Positions 8,140 to 16,539 are shown, counted from the stretch's first letter. The stretch: DNA of 52,531 nucleotides from Nostoc favosum CHAB5714 (GCF_020829495.1 NZ_JAIVFQ010000052.1:1-52531), one strand, 5' to 3'. Numbers and translations are program-made. The notes: generated by a model not told the origin, from the sequence alone.

Positions 8140-8542
8140 GTGGATAGAACTCAACATCAGTCTTACAAACCTTGGCAGATCGGAGCTTTCCCAAAAAAAC
8201 GTAGTGATGTGCAGTTGCTTAAAGATAGTGACGATGGTCTGGAAATAGACCTCATTTTTTATGATCCAAATCAAACTATCACAGTCAAGTTCGCATATAC
8301 AGAAGTGTATCGGGTTATAGACGAAGGGCGCAGGCTTAAGCAACTCCAGCACTTGCCTTTACCAATGGAGGAAACAGTATATGTGGTGTCCAATTCAGAT
8401 ATTGTGGAGGATGTTAGTAGATGAATCTTGCGGAATGTTGGAAACTAGGGATGTGGTTCATTACTTTATTGTTACAGACAATGATTGTATTGACGTTATT
8501 ACTAAGGCTGATGTTAAACCACAATTGGGGAAAAAATGCTAG
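8140..8542 (+). pseudogene. Hypothetical gene broken by a frameshift
   Basis: The first frame starts at GTG 8140 (MDRTQHQSYKPWQIGAF...) and stops at 8424 after IVEDVSR. The next frame, shifted by +1, is immediately meaningful: ESCGMLETRDVVHYFIVTDN continuing to QLGKKC and the stop at 8540-8542. Removing one base near 8416-8423 would join them into a protein of about 133 residues. I do not recognise the family; it is a small acidic soluble protein. It sits alone between two attC-like sites and two direct repeats, like a cassette gene. Either this is a real decay event or a sequencing error. Confidence 0.65.
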
Positions 8543-8575
8543 GTTCAGTGATATAAAATGTTTGTGCTTGTTGCG

Positions 8576-8662
8576 GCATAACAATCCTGTTGCAGCGGAC
8601 TGTTGAAAGCCTCTGGTGGTGAGTTCAAGGTTGCTGGCAGCCTCTGAACGGGGGCGTTACCC
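8576..8662 (+). other. attC-like structured site 2 (candidate)
   Basis: This is exactly 87 bp, like site 1. Outer arms are GCATAAC (8576-8582) and GTTACCC (8656-8662). Inner arms GTTGCAGCGG (8589-8598) and CCTCTGAAC (8641-8649) pair except for one unpaired G (8592) and one mismatch. Left text TAACAATCC and right text GGGGGCGTTA resemble cassette attC ends. The outer arm pairing is only 5 of 7, so the call stays tentative. Confidence 0.45.
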
Positions 8663-8735
8663 TGAAGGAAGCAAACTACAGATGGGTCTAAATTGCCATC
8701 TGAAACTCTCTTCAATTTTGAAGAATTATTTTGAC
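8655..8735. repeat. Direct repeat copy B (about 81 bp)
   Basis: Second copy of the repeat at 8011-8090. It has the perfect CAGATGG/CCATCTG hairpin followed by the palindrome CTTCAATTTTGAAG. It ends 16 bp before the cbiD start codon and so forms most of the cbiD leader. Confidence 0.8.
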
Positions 8736-8750
8736 TTTTGAATTTACAAA

Positions 8751-9866
8751 ATGTCCCTTTCTGGATACACACTCCCAGTATTTGCCTGTGCTTCTGCTGT
8801 TGCAGCTTTACATTGGTTACGCGATCGCCAAACCCTAATTTTAGCATCTATAGATTTGATTGAACCCGCTCAAATCGCAGAAATCCCAATCGAACAGGTA
8901 GCAGGACTATCTGAAAGTACGGCTTTGGCAATCACTCGCAGCGATCCTGGTGATAATCTCGATTTGACTAAAGATACACCGATTTGGGCGCTGGTGGAGT
9001 GGAGAGAACAGGGTGATGATGCTGTAATTATTAAAGGTGGGGAAGGAATTGGCAGACAGATGAATGCTGACGACAAGCCAGCTATTTATGCCTATGCTCA
9101 AAGGCTTTTACGCGAGAATTTGCAACGAATGCTAGCACCTGGGGAAAAAGTCACGGTGACGATTATTCTACCCGAAGGGCGATCGCTTGCTGTTCGCACT
9201 TCAAATTCTGCTTTTGGTGTGGTTGAAGGACTTTCCCTTTTAGGCACAACCGGCATTTCTCAACCTTTGAGTACACCAGATCAGCTTGCAGTTTTTCGGG
9301 CTGAGTTACAAAATAAAGCCAGTCGTTTTGAAAGTTTAGTATTCTGTATCGGGGAGAATGGCCTAGATTTGGCGCGTAAACTAGGGATTAATCCTGAACA
9401 ATTGGTCAAAACTGCTAACTGGATCGGCCCAATGTTAGTGGAAGCTGATGTGCTGGGTGTGAAAGAAATCTTATTATTTGGCTATCACGGTAAGCTGATG
9501 AAACTGGCTGGAGGGATTTTTCACACTCATCACTACTTGGCTGATGGACGGCGAGAAATTTTGTCAGCGCATTGTGCGATCGCTGGTTTAAAATCACCAG
9601 ATATCCAAGCTGTGTTTAACAGTGCAACCGCCGAAGCCGCACTAACATACCTAAAATCGCTAGATGCATCAACTGGTAGTGATTGGGTAAATCAAGTTTA
9701 CAGTGCGATCGCCGAAGCCATCGATGTCCGTTCTCAAGAATACATCCAAAGTCATAGGGAAAGTAGCACAGGAGTAACAATTTGTGGCTCTATCCTCTTT
9801 GATCGCGATCGCAAAATTATCGTGAAGAGTAAAACTGCTGGTCTGTTGATGGGAAAATTATGTTAA
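8751..9866 (+). CDS. cbiD: Cobalt-precorrin-5B C(1)-methyltransferase CbiD
   Basis: CbiD adds the C-1 methyl group to cobalt-precorrin-5B in the anaerobic (early cobalt insertion) route to vitamin B12/pseudocobalamin. The N-terminal SGYTLPVFACASAVAALHWL is the cyanobacterial version of the GYTTGTCAAAA motif. Further on are TVTIILPEGRSLAVRTSN, VFCIGENGLDLAR and GYHGKLMKLAGGIFHTHHYL, all typical. At 371 residues it is full length. ATG 8751 is preceded by a short AT-rich leader without a clear Shine-Dalgarno. No other cob genes are adjacent, as usual in cyanobacteria where the pathway is scattered. Confidence 0.95.
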   Translation: MSLSGYTLPVFACASAVAALHWLRDRQTLILASIDLIEPAQIAEIPIEQVAGLSESTALAITRSDPGDNLDLTKDTPIWALVEWREQGDDAVIIKGGEGIGRQMNADDKPAIYAYAQRLLRENLQRMLAPGEKVTVTIILPEGRSLAVRTSNSAFGVVEGLSLLGTTGISQPLSTPDQLAVFRAELQNKASRFESLVFCIGENGLDLARKLGINPEQLVKTANWIGPMLVEADVLGVKEILLFGYHGKLMKLAGGIFHTHHYLADGRREILSAHCAIAGLKSPDIQAVFNSATAEAALTYLKSLDASTGSDWVNQVYSAIAEAIDVRSQEYIQSHRESSTGVTICGSILFDRDRKIIVKSKTAGLLMGKLC

Positions 9867-9967
9867 TTTATTATGAATAATCGTAAACAATTCAAATAAA
9901 TAATCTTCTAAGTAACCACTCTAGGGTAAATTTATCGTTTTAATACCATCTCCGACTCAGGAACTCG

Positions 9968-9993
9968 ACAAACGCACATAACCTTGCGTTTGT
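9968..9993 (+). other. Perfect 9-bp hairpin between cbiD and guaA
   Basis: ACAAACGCA (9968-9976) and TGCGTTTGT (9985-9993) pair perfectly around an 8-nt loop. A second hairpin, CAGCCT/AGGCTG, follows at 10015-10030. There is no T-tract, so this is a weak terminator or, more likely, structure in the guaA leader. Function is unknown. Confidence 0.5.
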
Positions 9994-10090
9994 AAAGGCT
10001 CTCTATACGATTATCAGCCTACCCAGGCTGAATAATAGCATCATCATAGACCACAAAGCATCTACCCTTAACAGACATAACACTCCCGTC

Positions 10091-11710
10091 ATGAATACAG
10101 CGGTGATACCAACAGAACAAGCGCCCCAAACATTAGAAAATTTTGGGAGACTTGATCGCCAATTGATTGTAATTCTGGACTTCGGCTCTCAATATTCTGA
10201 GCTGATTGCCCGTCGCATCCGCGAGACTCAAGTATACTCTGAAGTTTTATCCTATCGCACTACTTCTGAACATTTGCGCCAACTCAATCCTAAGGGAATC
10301 ATCCTCTCAGGTGGGCCGAGTTCGGTTTATGGTGATAACGCTCCCCATTGTGACCCAGAAATCTGGAATTTGGGAATACCCGTCTTGGGTGTTTGCTATG
10401 GGATGCAGCTGATGGTAAACCAACTTGGCGGCGAAGTGGCAAAGGCTGATCGAGGTGAGTACGGCAAAGCGTCATTATATATTGATGATCCCACAGATTT
10501 GCTCACGAATGTTGAAGATGGCAGTACGATGTGGATGAGTCATGGAGACTCAGTTACTCAAATGCCATCAGGGTTTGAATTGCTGGCACATACAGAAAAT
10601 ACTCCCTGTGCTGCGATCGCCGATCACGAAAAGAAACTTTATGGCGTTCAGTTCCATCCAGAGGTGGTGCATTCTGTTGGCGGTATAGCATTAATCCGTA
10701 ATTTTGTCTACCACATCTGCGATTGCGAACCTACTTGGACAACAGCGGCTTTTGTCGAAGAGGCAATTCGGGAAATTCGTGCCAGAGTTGGTGACAAGCG
10801 GGTGCTGTTGGCGCTGTCTGGTGGGGTGGATTCTTCTACCCTGGCCTTCTTGCTGTATAAAGCCATTGGTGAGCAACTGACTTGCGTATTTATCGATCAA
10901 GGCTTTATGCGAAAGTATGAGCCAGAGCGATTGGTAAAGCTGTTCCAAGAGCAGTTTCACATTCCTGTAGAGTATGTTAATGCTCGCGATCGCTTTTTAG
11001 CTAAAGTTGCTGATATCACAGATCCTGAAGAAAAACGCCGCCGCATCGGACACGAATTTATTGCTGTATTTGAGGAAACATCCAAACGCCTTGGTCACTT
11101 TGATTATCTAGCTCAAGGGACTCTTTATCCAGATGTGATCGAATCTGCTGACACCAACGTTGATCCCCAAACTGGTGAGCGGGTAGCGGTGAAAATTAAG
11201 AGTCATCACAATGTTGGCGGTTTGCCCAAAGACCTAAGATTTAAATTGGTGGAACCACTGCGGAAACTATTTAAAGATGAAGTCCGCAAAGTTGGGCGTT
11301 CCATTGGTTTACCAGAAGAAATTGTCCAACGGCAACCTTTTCCTGGGCCTGGTTTGGCAATTCGCATTCTGGGAGAAGTCACATCTGAGCGGTTAAACAT
11401 TTTACGCGATGCAGATTTGATTGTCCGGCAAGAAATTAACCAACGCGGCATGTATCATGATTTTTGGCAAGCATTTGCTGTATTGCTGCCAATTCGTAGT
11501 GTTGGCGTTATGGGGGATCAACGTACTTACGCTTACCCGATTGTTTTGCGGATTGTGACCAGTGAAGATGGCATGACTGCTGATTGGGCAAGAGTCCCTT
11601 ACGATGTGCTGGAAGTGATTTCCACTCGGATTGTGAATGAGGTGAAAGGGGTGAATCGGGTGGTTTATGACATCACCTCTAAGCCGCCTGGAACCATTGA
11701 ATGGGAATGA
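10091..11710 (+). CDS. guaA: GMP synthase (glutamine-hydrolysing)
   Basis: GuaA converts XMP to GMP using ATP and ammonia released from glutamine. The 539-residue protein has both domains. The class I glutamine amidotransferase has C102 in GVCYGMQ and the H189/E191 pair in GVQFHPEV. The ATP-pyrophosphatase domain has the P-loop SGGVDSS at 243-249. The C-terminal dimerisation domain ends with VYDITSKPPGTIEWE, the invariant family terminus. It stands alone and is followed by a strong terminator. The roughly 20-residue N-terminal extension before LDRQLIVILDFGSQYS is common in cyanobacteria. Confidence 0.98.
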   Translation: MNTAVIPTEQAPQTLENFGRLDRQLIVILDFGSQYSELIARRIRETQVYSEVLSYRTTSEHLRQLNPKGIILSGGPSSVYGDNAPHCDPEIWNLGIPVLGVCYGMQLMVNQLGGEVAKADRGEYGKASLYIDDPTDLLTNVEDGSTMWMSHGDSVTQMPSGFELLAHTENTPCAAIADHEKKLYGVQFHPEVVHSVGGIALIRNFVYHICDCEPTWTTAAFVEEAIREIRARVGDKRVLLALSGGVDSSTLAFLLYKAIGEQLTCVFIDQGFMRKYEPERLVKLFQEQFHIPVEYVNARDRFLAKVADITDPEEKRRRIGHEFIAVFEETSKRLGHFDYLAQGTLYPDVIESADTNVDPQTGERVAVKIKSHHNVGGLPKDLRFKLVEPLRKLFKDEVRKVGRSIGLPEEIVQRQPFPGPGLAIRILGEVTSERLNILRDADLIVRQEINQRGMYHDFWQAFAVLLPIRSVGVMGDQRTYAYPIVLRIVTSEDGMTADWARVPYDVLEVISTRIVNEVKGVNRVVYDITSKPPGTIEWE

Positions 11711-11725
11711 TGTAAACGCAAACAA

Positions 11726-11765
11726 GCGCAGAGGGTTCATCTATTCTCTGCGCGTTTTGTCTTTT
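11726..11765 (+). terminator. Rho-independent terminator after guaA
   Basis: GCGCAGAG (11726-11733) and CTCTGCGC (11746-11753) form a perfect 8-bp stem around a 12-nt loop, followed by GTTTTGTCTTTT. It starts 15 nt after the guaA stop. Confidence 0.9.
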
Positions 11766-11856
11766 GAAAAATTAATGCGATCGCGTTTACAACTCGCTAT
11801 CATCTAACACCATCTGTGGCTTTCGACCAGTTTTCTTTTAACCATACTAAATCCAT

Positions 11857-12048
11857 AGGACTTACGCATTGACAAGAAATACCAAATATGGAGCAAGGTT
11901 AAAAACCATATCTTTCGTAAGGGCACAGCAAAAGCTTAGCCCCTACAGCATGGTCTATTGACGATCGCAGGATAATTAAGAAAAGCCTGAAAACTTCCTC
12001 AAGATAGGTAATGCACATCACGATGCATTTGTACAGTGCGTAAGTCCT
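11857..12048. mobile_element. 192-bp miniature element with AGGACTTACGCA ends
   Basis: Perfect 12-bp inverted ends AGGACTTACGCA (11857-11868) and TGCGTAAGTCCT (12037-12048) flank a non-coding interior. TA dinucleotides at both borders suggest TA-targeted insertion. A solo end TGCGTAAGTCCT occurs at about 12539-12550, and a diverged 122-bp relative at 23175-23296. Confidence 0.8.
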
Positions 12049-12118
12049 AATCCAGATTGGTTTTAACGTGATTGTTGAAAAATGTTCTAAGGAATCGGTG
12101 ATTAGGTTTATAACCTTA

Positions 12119-12268
12119 TCAATTAAAATCGCCGACGAAGTGCTGATCACCACCACCAAGATTCCAGCCGTCAATCCTGTCAAACTGAACTGAATTTGCT
12201 TGGAAGCCACTACCGTTGTAGGTCAGCAGTCCTGCGTATTTAGGGCTGCGGATGAATACATCGCTCAT
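12119..12268 (-). pseudogene. FG-GAP/VCBS-type repeat protein, N-terminal fragment
   Basis: A 49-residue frame starts at ATG 12268 with a good GAGGAA ribosome site 8 nt upstream. It reads SDVFIRSPKYAGLLTYNG, then WNLGGGDQHFVGDFN, and stops. FG-GAP/VCBS beta-propeller repeats normally continue after GDFN with GDG, a Ca2+-binding loop, so the gene is cut exactly inside that motif after one blade. A 192-bp miniature element lies 70 bp downstream. It is probably the surviving start of a larger surface or secreted protein gene. The fragment could still be translated, but a single repeat is unlikely to fold. Confidence 0.55.
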
Positions 12269-12797
12269 GGATTTAATTCCTCAATTTTATTGCAAGAGTC
12301 ATTAGTTGCGATGCACCTTGGGTGCATCTCTCTTAGCTACCAACTTCAGTTGCAGCGTTCCGGATTCTGTCTTAGAATTTTTGGTAAAACTGAGATGCTT
12401 CCTAAGCTTGATAGCTATTGAAAAAAGTGTAATTTATTGTTGTATAAAATAAATTATACTTTTTATTATTTCCAAGTATTGATTTATCCCAAAGTTGATT
12501 CACCTGATGGCATGTCAATACGAAAAGAATATGACACTTGCGTAAGTCCTAAAATTATTCTTTCTTTCTTTTAACTTTTGGCTTGTTCGGTGAAATTTGT
12601 CAATGGGATTTTATACAGGCAATAAATATAAATGCCAGGGAAGAATTAACCGCCAATTAGATGGTGGTTGGACGACTTGAGTTTTTTCTAGGAAAAGAGA
12701 CGCGATCGCAGTAAAATTACCAATGGTGTGGTCACTGAAAAAAAACAAGCATCTCATTAGAAATAACTTTCATTTGATCAACGTTAATGGAGATGTT
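12269..12797. other. Intergenic region upstream of the response regulator
   Basis: Contains the hairpin GATGCACC/GGTGCATC (about 12309-12327), a long AT-rich hairpin (12422-12464, listed separately) and a solo AGGACTTACGCA-type end near 12539-12550. An upstream in-frame extension of the response regulator (12723-12797) lacks conservation. No other gene is seen. Confidence 0.6.
12422..12464. terminator. AT-rich bidirectional hairpin
   Basis: AAAAAGTGTAATTTATT (12422-12438) pairs with AATAAATTATACTTTTT (12448-12464) over 17 bp with one mismatch. A-run on the left and T-run on the right give a terminator-like shape in either direction, although the stem is AT-rich. Function is inferred from shape only. 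Confidence 0.45.
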
Positions 12798-13202
12798 ATG
12801 GAACCTGCTCTGCCCCTTGCTGGCTTAAACATCCTCGTAGTTGATGATGATGAAGATAGCCGCTTTTACATTACTACCGTGTTGGAAGCTGATGGAGCCA
12901 CCGTCATGGCAGTTGCATCGGCGGAGGTAGCATTGAAAGTATTACCTGAGTTGCAACCAGAAGTTTTGATTTGTGATATTGCTATGCCTGGTGAAGATGG
13001 CTACACTCTCATCCGCAAGATCCGGGCGCTGAAGTCTGATATTTGGGGAAAACTCCCCGCTATAGCTTTAACTGCCTATGGCGATAGCGAGTATCGTAGC
13101 CGTGCCCTGGAAGCGGGCTTTCAGTCTCATGTGGCTAAACCAGTTGACCCAGGAGAACTAGTTGCGATCGTCGCTAATTTAGTTGCTTCTTATAAGAGTT
13201 AA
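12798..13202 (+). CDS. Stand-alone CheY-like response regulator
   Basis: A single receiver (REC) domain of about 134 residues without output domain. It has the acidic cluster VVDDDEDSR, the phosphoacceptor Asp in LICDIAMPGEDG (residue 60 from the chosen start), the switch Thr in ALTAYG and the invariant Lys in HVAKPVDP. ATG 12798 has GGAG about 8 nt upstream and starts MEPALPLAG; the longer frame from 12723 adds a Lys/Asn-rich stretch unlike the family. It probably receives phosphate from a hybrid kinase encoded elsewhere. No kinase is adjacent. Confidence 0.9.
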   Translation: MEPALPLAGLNILVVDDDEDSRFYITTVLEADGATVMAVASAEVALKVLPELQPEVLICDIAMPGEDGYTLIRKIRALKSDIWGKLPAIALTAYGDSEYRSRALEAGFQSHVAKPVDPGELVAIVANLVASYKS

Positions 13203-13496
13203 TGAAAAGATGCAGTGATTTGTCGGTGGTCATTTGTTATTTCTTTAATTTCCCTCATCTCCCGTCATATTCTTCATCTAAAAGTGAACTACCTACACCT
13301 TGCTGAAGCACAATGTAAGGTGTTTTTTGTAAAAACGATCGCGCATAAAAGAATGCATCCAGTCAATAGCCAGGAATTTGACATCATTGCATTTGTTAAT
13401 TTTGAGCAAAGCCGGAGACGTTTCAGTTAGCTGCAAAAAAGTCTGAGTTAAGGCTTCCTTATATCTAAAACAAGGCGTGATTTTAAATTGCTTAGA
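13203..13496. other. Short non-coding spacer
   Basis: About 290 bp without a recognisable gene, strong hairpin or repeat. A rightward frame at 13215-13430 has no family features. Confidence 0.5.
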
Positions 13497-13772
13497 TTAC
13501 TTCGCTCCAGTTTCAAAGCTAATTTGCTCAGACTTATAGGCTGGTGGCTCGACGTGAATTAAAATCCTGACTGGACGGAATCGTTCTTCTAATCGGCTTT
13601 CTACTTCTTCGGTGATGTGGTGAGCGGTTTCTACGTCTGGTGCATCTACTATTAAATGCATTTCGATGAAGACTTGACGACCAAGAACACCGCGAGAAGC
13701 AATATCATGACAGTTAATTACACCTGGAACAGAAGTAGCGATCGCATGAATTGCTTCTGGTGCGATCGCCAT
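13497..13772 (-). pseudogene. Cation efflux (CDF) protein, C-terminal stump
   Basis: The 91 residues match the cytoplasmic dimerisation domain of cation diffusion facilitator transporters: PEAIHAIATSVPGVINCHDI, then GRQVFIEMHLIVDAPDVETAH and RFRPVRILIHVEPP. Full-length CDF proteins have about 300 residues with six membrane helices first. Here the reading frame continues upstream only for LVDQ before a TAG, so the membrane part is missing. It is probably a deletion remnant, although isolated CDF C-terminal-like domains do exist. Without helices it cannot transport Zn2+ or Fe2+. Confidence 0.7.
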
Positions 13773-13899
13773 TTGATCTACAAGCTAATGCAAAGCTGGG
13801 GCGCATCCTCGAAAAAGTGGGCTTCGCCGCCGATCTCGGCAGCTTCGTCTCTTCTTCCGGTAATATTAGTACTTATCAAGAAGTTTTAATAAAAAAGAT

Positions 13900-14253
13900 A
13901 TGTCTTCAATTCCTCTAACATTGAACCTAATTGAAGGTTCTGTCTCCTTCAGTTTTTCACCCCAAGCAGCACGAGAATTAAAAGCAGCAACAGATCAATT
14001 GATGGAGCGTCTGAAAGCTGTCGCCGCTAAACCCACTCCTGGCGGCGGTAAAGTAACTCCCCAGCCTCCCCTAGAATATCGTTATACGGGTGAAGTATTT
14101 TTAGAAATTTTCTGTAATCCTAATATCTGGCCGACGCCCTTCGCTGCCAAAGTTTTGCTGACTGTCCGCAACGTCAACATCCGCTTGACTACGGAAGCTG
14201 AACTTACTCGCATCATTGAAGACATTAATAATTACTTAGAGCAAGTGGGCTAA
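13900..14253 (+). CDS. Conserved hypothetical protein (117 residues)
   Basis: A soluble protein with an N-terminal beta segment (IPLTLNLIEGSVSFSFSPQA), a helix (ARELKAATDQLMERLKAVAA), a Pro/Gly linker, a middle TGEVFLEIFCNPNIWPTPFAAKVLLTVRN and a C-terminal helix. It has an ordered, coding-like composition. I do not recognise the family. It stands alone between the CDF remnant and a repeat-rich gap and has no obvious Shine-Dalgarno. Confidence 0.7.
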   Translation: MSSIPLTLNLIEGSVSFSFSPQAARELKAATDQLMERLKAVAAKPTPGGGKVTPQPPLEYRYTGEVFLEIFCNPNIWPTPFAAKVLLTVRNVNIRLTTEAELTRIIEDINNYLEQVG

Positions 14254-14941
14254 ATTACCAAAAATCAAGAATCCACGCTTAAACAATAATGATAATCATT
14301 GCAAGGGCGGAGGAAACTATTGCTTCCTCTCCTTTAAACTGTAACGAATGGTTCCAGAATGCCCTGTTAGAAGTCTGACAATTCAGGTCAAGATAATTCG
14401 TAATTGATAATGACGCTCGAGGACTCGCTAACGCTGCGAAGACAGTAATTCGTAGTTATGACCCCACGACTGAAGTCGCTTGCTCTGAAAGAAGGAAAAA
14501 ATTTATTTATCTCCATAACTAAAGTTAGGGGCTTATACCATAAATTACGAATTACGAATTACGAATTACTAATTATTTGGTCATGTGGAAAAGTCCACGA
14601 AAACCTAACCCCCTAATCCCCTTACAGTGCCGGGAAGCTTTATAAAAATTACCGGAGCAGTTCCATATTGGGAACCGCTCCGGTTACAGAATTTACATAC
14701 TAGACTCAAGTTGTAGCACCAGATATATAGAACAAATGCTTCTGATGCTTTTTTTAACTTGAAAAATTGTATAAATTCAGACTCCAATGCTTCGGTGTTA
14801 ATGAAAAACGCAAGATTCTGCATGGGGCAATGCTTATCAAAAATCAGAGATTATCCCCCAGATTGGGCGTAGGATCGTTGATTGTGACATCCACACATCG
14901 AAAATGAACCCCCAATCCCAAACCCGAAATTAAACATTGAT
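14254..14941. other. Non-coding, repeat-containing gap
   Basis: Contains AATTACG heptamers near 14541-14572, a hairpin at 14651-14684 (listed) and other low-complexity Nostoc intergenic sequence. A leftward frame at 14605-14823 runs through the hairpin and has no family features. Confidence 0.6.
14651..14684 (-). terminator. Probable terminator for the DUF4327 gene
   Basis: ACCGGAGC plus GTTCC (14651-14664) pairs with GGAAC plus GCTCCGGT (14671-14684), with one internal mismatch. Read on the minus strand it is followed by AATTTTTATA. The nearest leftward gene ends at 14942. Confidence 0.55.
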
Positions 14942-15178
14942 TTAGTCGTTGTCCCACTGTTCACGACCAATTAGGTCGCCAATGCGATCGCGTAACAAAA
15001 AGTCACATTTCTCTAATTCACATTCAACGCAAACCCACTCTCTCGCTGGAATGTATTGGCAGAGCGTATATATTGGCTGTTGTCGGCTAATGATTCCCTT
15101 TTGCACCAGTCGGCGTGCTTCGTCTTGAATCAGATCGAGAGAGTAATAATTGATAGAAGGCACCGTATTCACACTCAT
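14942..15178 (-). CDS. DUF4327 family protein
   Basis: A 78-residue cyanobacterium-specific protein. The family pattern is clear: YSLDLIQDEARRLVQKGII, SRQQPIYTLCQYIPAREWVC and the C-terminal LLRDRIGDLIGREQWDND. Function is unknown; three or four cysteines (C40-type TLCQY, CVECELEKC) might bind metal or be redox active. The gene is monocistronic on the minus strand, with a probable terminator about 260 nt downstream. Confidence 0.88.
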   Translation of the reverse strand: MSVNTVPSINYYSLDLIQDEARRLVQKGIISRQQPIYTLCQYIPAREWVCVECELEKCDFLLRDRIGDLIGREQWDND

Positions 15179-16030
15179 GTTTTTTACTCACAAATTAACA
15201 CTTACGATAGTGTTCCCGTTAAAAATTAGGAACAAACATTACAGAAATTAGACTTGTGGCTAGGATTTTGTAGTTTGCTATACGGAACTATTTTTATTTT
15301 GACGCTACATCTCCTAAAATTATCTCAAGATATGTTAAGAAAGTCAACGAATCCTGACATTTATCGAAAATCCGCTTTACAAAAAAAATTCCGAGTAGTT
15401 AACTTAACCTGCTATGGCAGCTGTATGGTTTTTTATACAACAAGTCTGAAAGTCTTGCCATTACTGTATTTAGGCAAGATTTGCCGGTTGTCCAGAGGTT
15501 CAGGGCACGTAGGCGTAGCCCGCCGCAGGCATCGCTTACATATCAAATAATCACCTTAAAGGCGGATTTAGAACTGCTGGTATTTATCTAAGGGTAAACA
15601 ACACAAGAATATTTGTCAGATACTAGGGTATAAAGTGTTGCAAAACATAACGGCTAAAGTACACTACGAAGGCTTTTATCCCAGCATCTGTTAACAATTT
15701 CTTAAGTATAACCGTAATTAGTTGGTTAATTTGAGTACTAATATTACACAGTTTTCTTTGGATAAACATCTGTAGAAGGGTGGAGTAAGGAACTTCCAAA
15801 TAAAACAATATCCAATCGCAGGGGAAGCAGAATCTGATAGTTGTATTGGATGCAAGAATTGGATAATTTAATTTTTGGAGTTCCCTTAACAGGATTTCTC
15901 TTAAAGGTCACTACAAATAGGCAGCAGGCGGTAGAGGGAAAGAGGAATAGTAGAGTAGGGACGAAAGCCAAGGCAAACAAAAAGCGTATACATCCAACTA
16001 CCGATCCCTGAAGTAGGTTATGGTCATATT
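15179..16030. other. Long non-coding gap
   Basis: About 850 bp with no gene I can support. One stretch (GGCGTAGCCCGCCGCAGGCA near 15511) belongs to a dispersed Nostoc repeat. Weak frames (15254-15550 rightward; 15623-15980 leftward) have translations without family features. Confidence 0.5.
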
Positions 16031-16057
16031 AAAACAGACGCGATCGCGTCGCGTCTG
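16031..16057 (-). terminator. Terminator after rbfA
   Basis: CAGACGCGA (16035-16043) and TCGCGTCTG (16049-16057) form a perfect 9-bp stem. On the minus strand it is followed by TTTTAATAT. It lies about 60 nt downstream of the rbfA stop and belongs to the dispersed AGACGCGATNNATCGCGTCT repeat type also seen at 38448. Confidence 0.65.
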
Positions 16058-16119
16058 TAAATTGTTTGGCGGATTTGCTGAGATTAATTGTTCTGAAGTT
16101 ACATTGTTATTTAAGTTAC

Positions 16120-16539
16120 TTATTCATCAGATAATTCATCATCTTGATCAGTGTTGTCTTCTACTGCTAGCAGATTTTCTGGCGGACGCTGATGGTTAAG
16201 TTGGTTTAGTAGTGCCAGTACTTTATTACCGCGTTCTATGGAGCGATCTTCGAGAAACAGCACTTCTGGGGTACGACGTAGCCTTACCCGCGCCCCAAGT
16301 TCACTGCGGACGTAACCTGTAGCCGACTTTAAGCCTGCCATTGTTTCTGCTTTAGCTTCATCTGTACCATAGATACTGACGTAGATTTTGGCGTGTTGGA
16401 GATCGCCGGAAACATCAACATCAGTAACACTTACCATTCCAGTACCCACACGGTCATCCTTGATGCCGTTGAGCAGCATTTGGCTAACTTCCCGTTTGAT
16501 CAATTCAGCAACGCGGGAAACCCGACGATTTGTAGCCAT
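16120..16539 (-). CDS. rbfA: 30S ribosome-binding factor RbfA
   Basis: RbfA is a KH-fold protein that binds the immature 30S subunit and helps 16S rRNA 5'-end maturation, especially in the cold. The sequence has the family start NRRVSRVAELIKREVSQML, the core VSVTDVDVSGDLQHAKIYVS and LRRTPEVLFLEDRSIERGNK. The 139-residue length includes a disordered acidic tail (DNTDQDDELSDE) typical of cyanobacterial versions. It lies 123 nt downstream of the DUF751 gene, a linkage conserved in cyanobacteria. Confidence 0.96.
   Translation of the reverse strand: MATNRRVSRVAELIKREVSQMLLNGIKDDRVGTGMVSVTDVDVSGDLQHAKIYVSIYGTDEAKAETMAGLKSATGYVRSELGARVRLRRTPEVLFLEDRSIERGNKVLALLNQLNHQRPPENLLAVEDNTDQDDELSDE

Noticed and set aside
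8421..8606. 61-residue ORF MNLAECWKLG
   Set aside because: A third frame over the C-terminal part of the frameshifted gene; the frame beginning ESCGML fits better.
11899..12210. 103-residue leftward ORF across the 192-bp miniature element
   Set aside because: Spans element and flank in one chance frame; the better-supported frame in the flank is the FG-GAP fragment.
15254..15550. 98-residue rightward ORF in the gap before rbfA
   Set aside because: It reads through a dispersed repeat (GVARRRHRLHIK); no recognisable fold or start.
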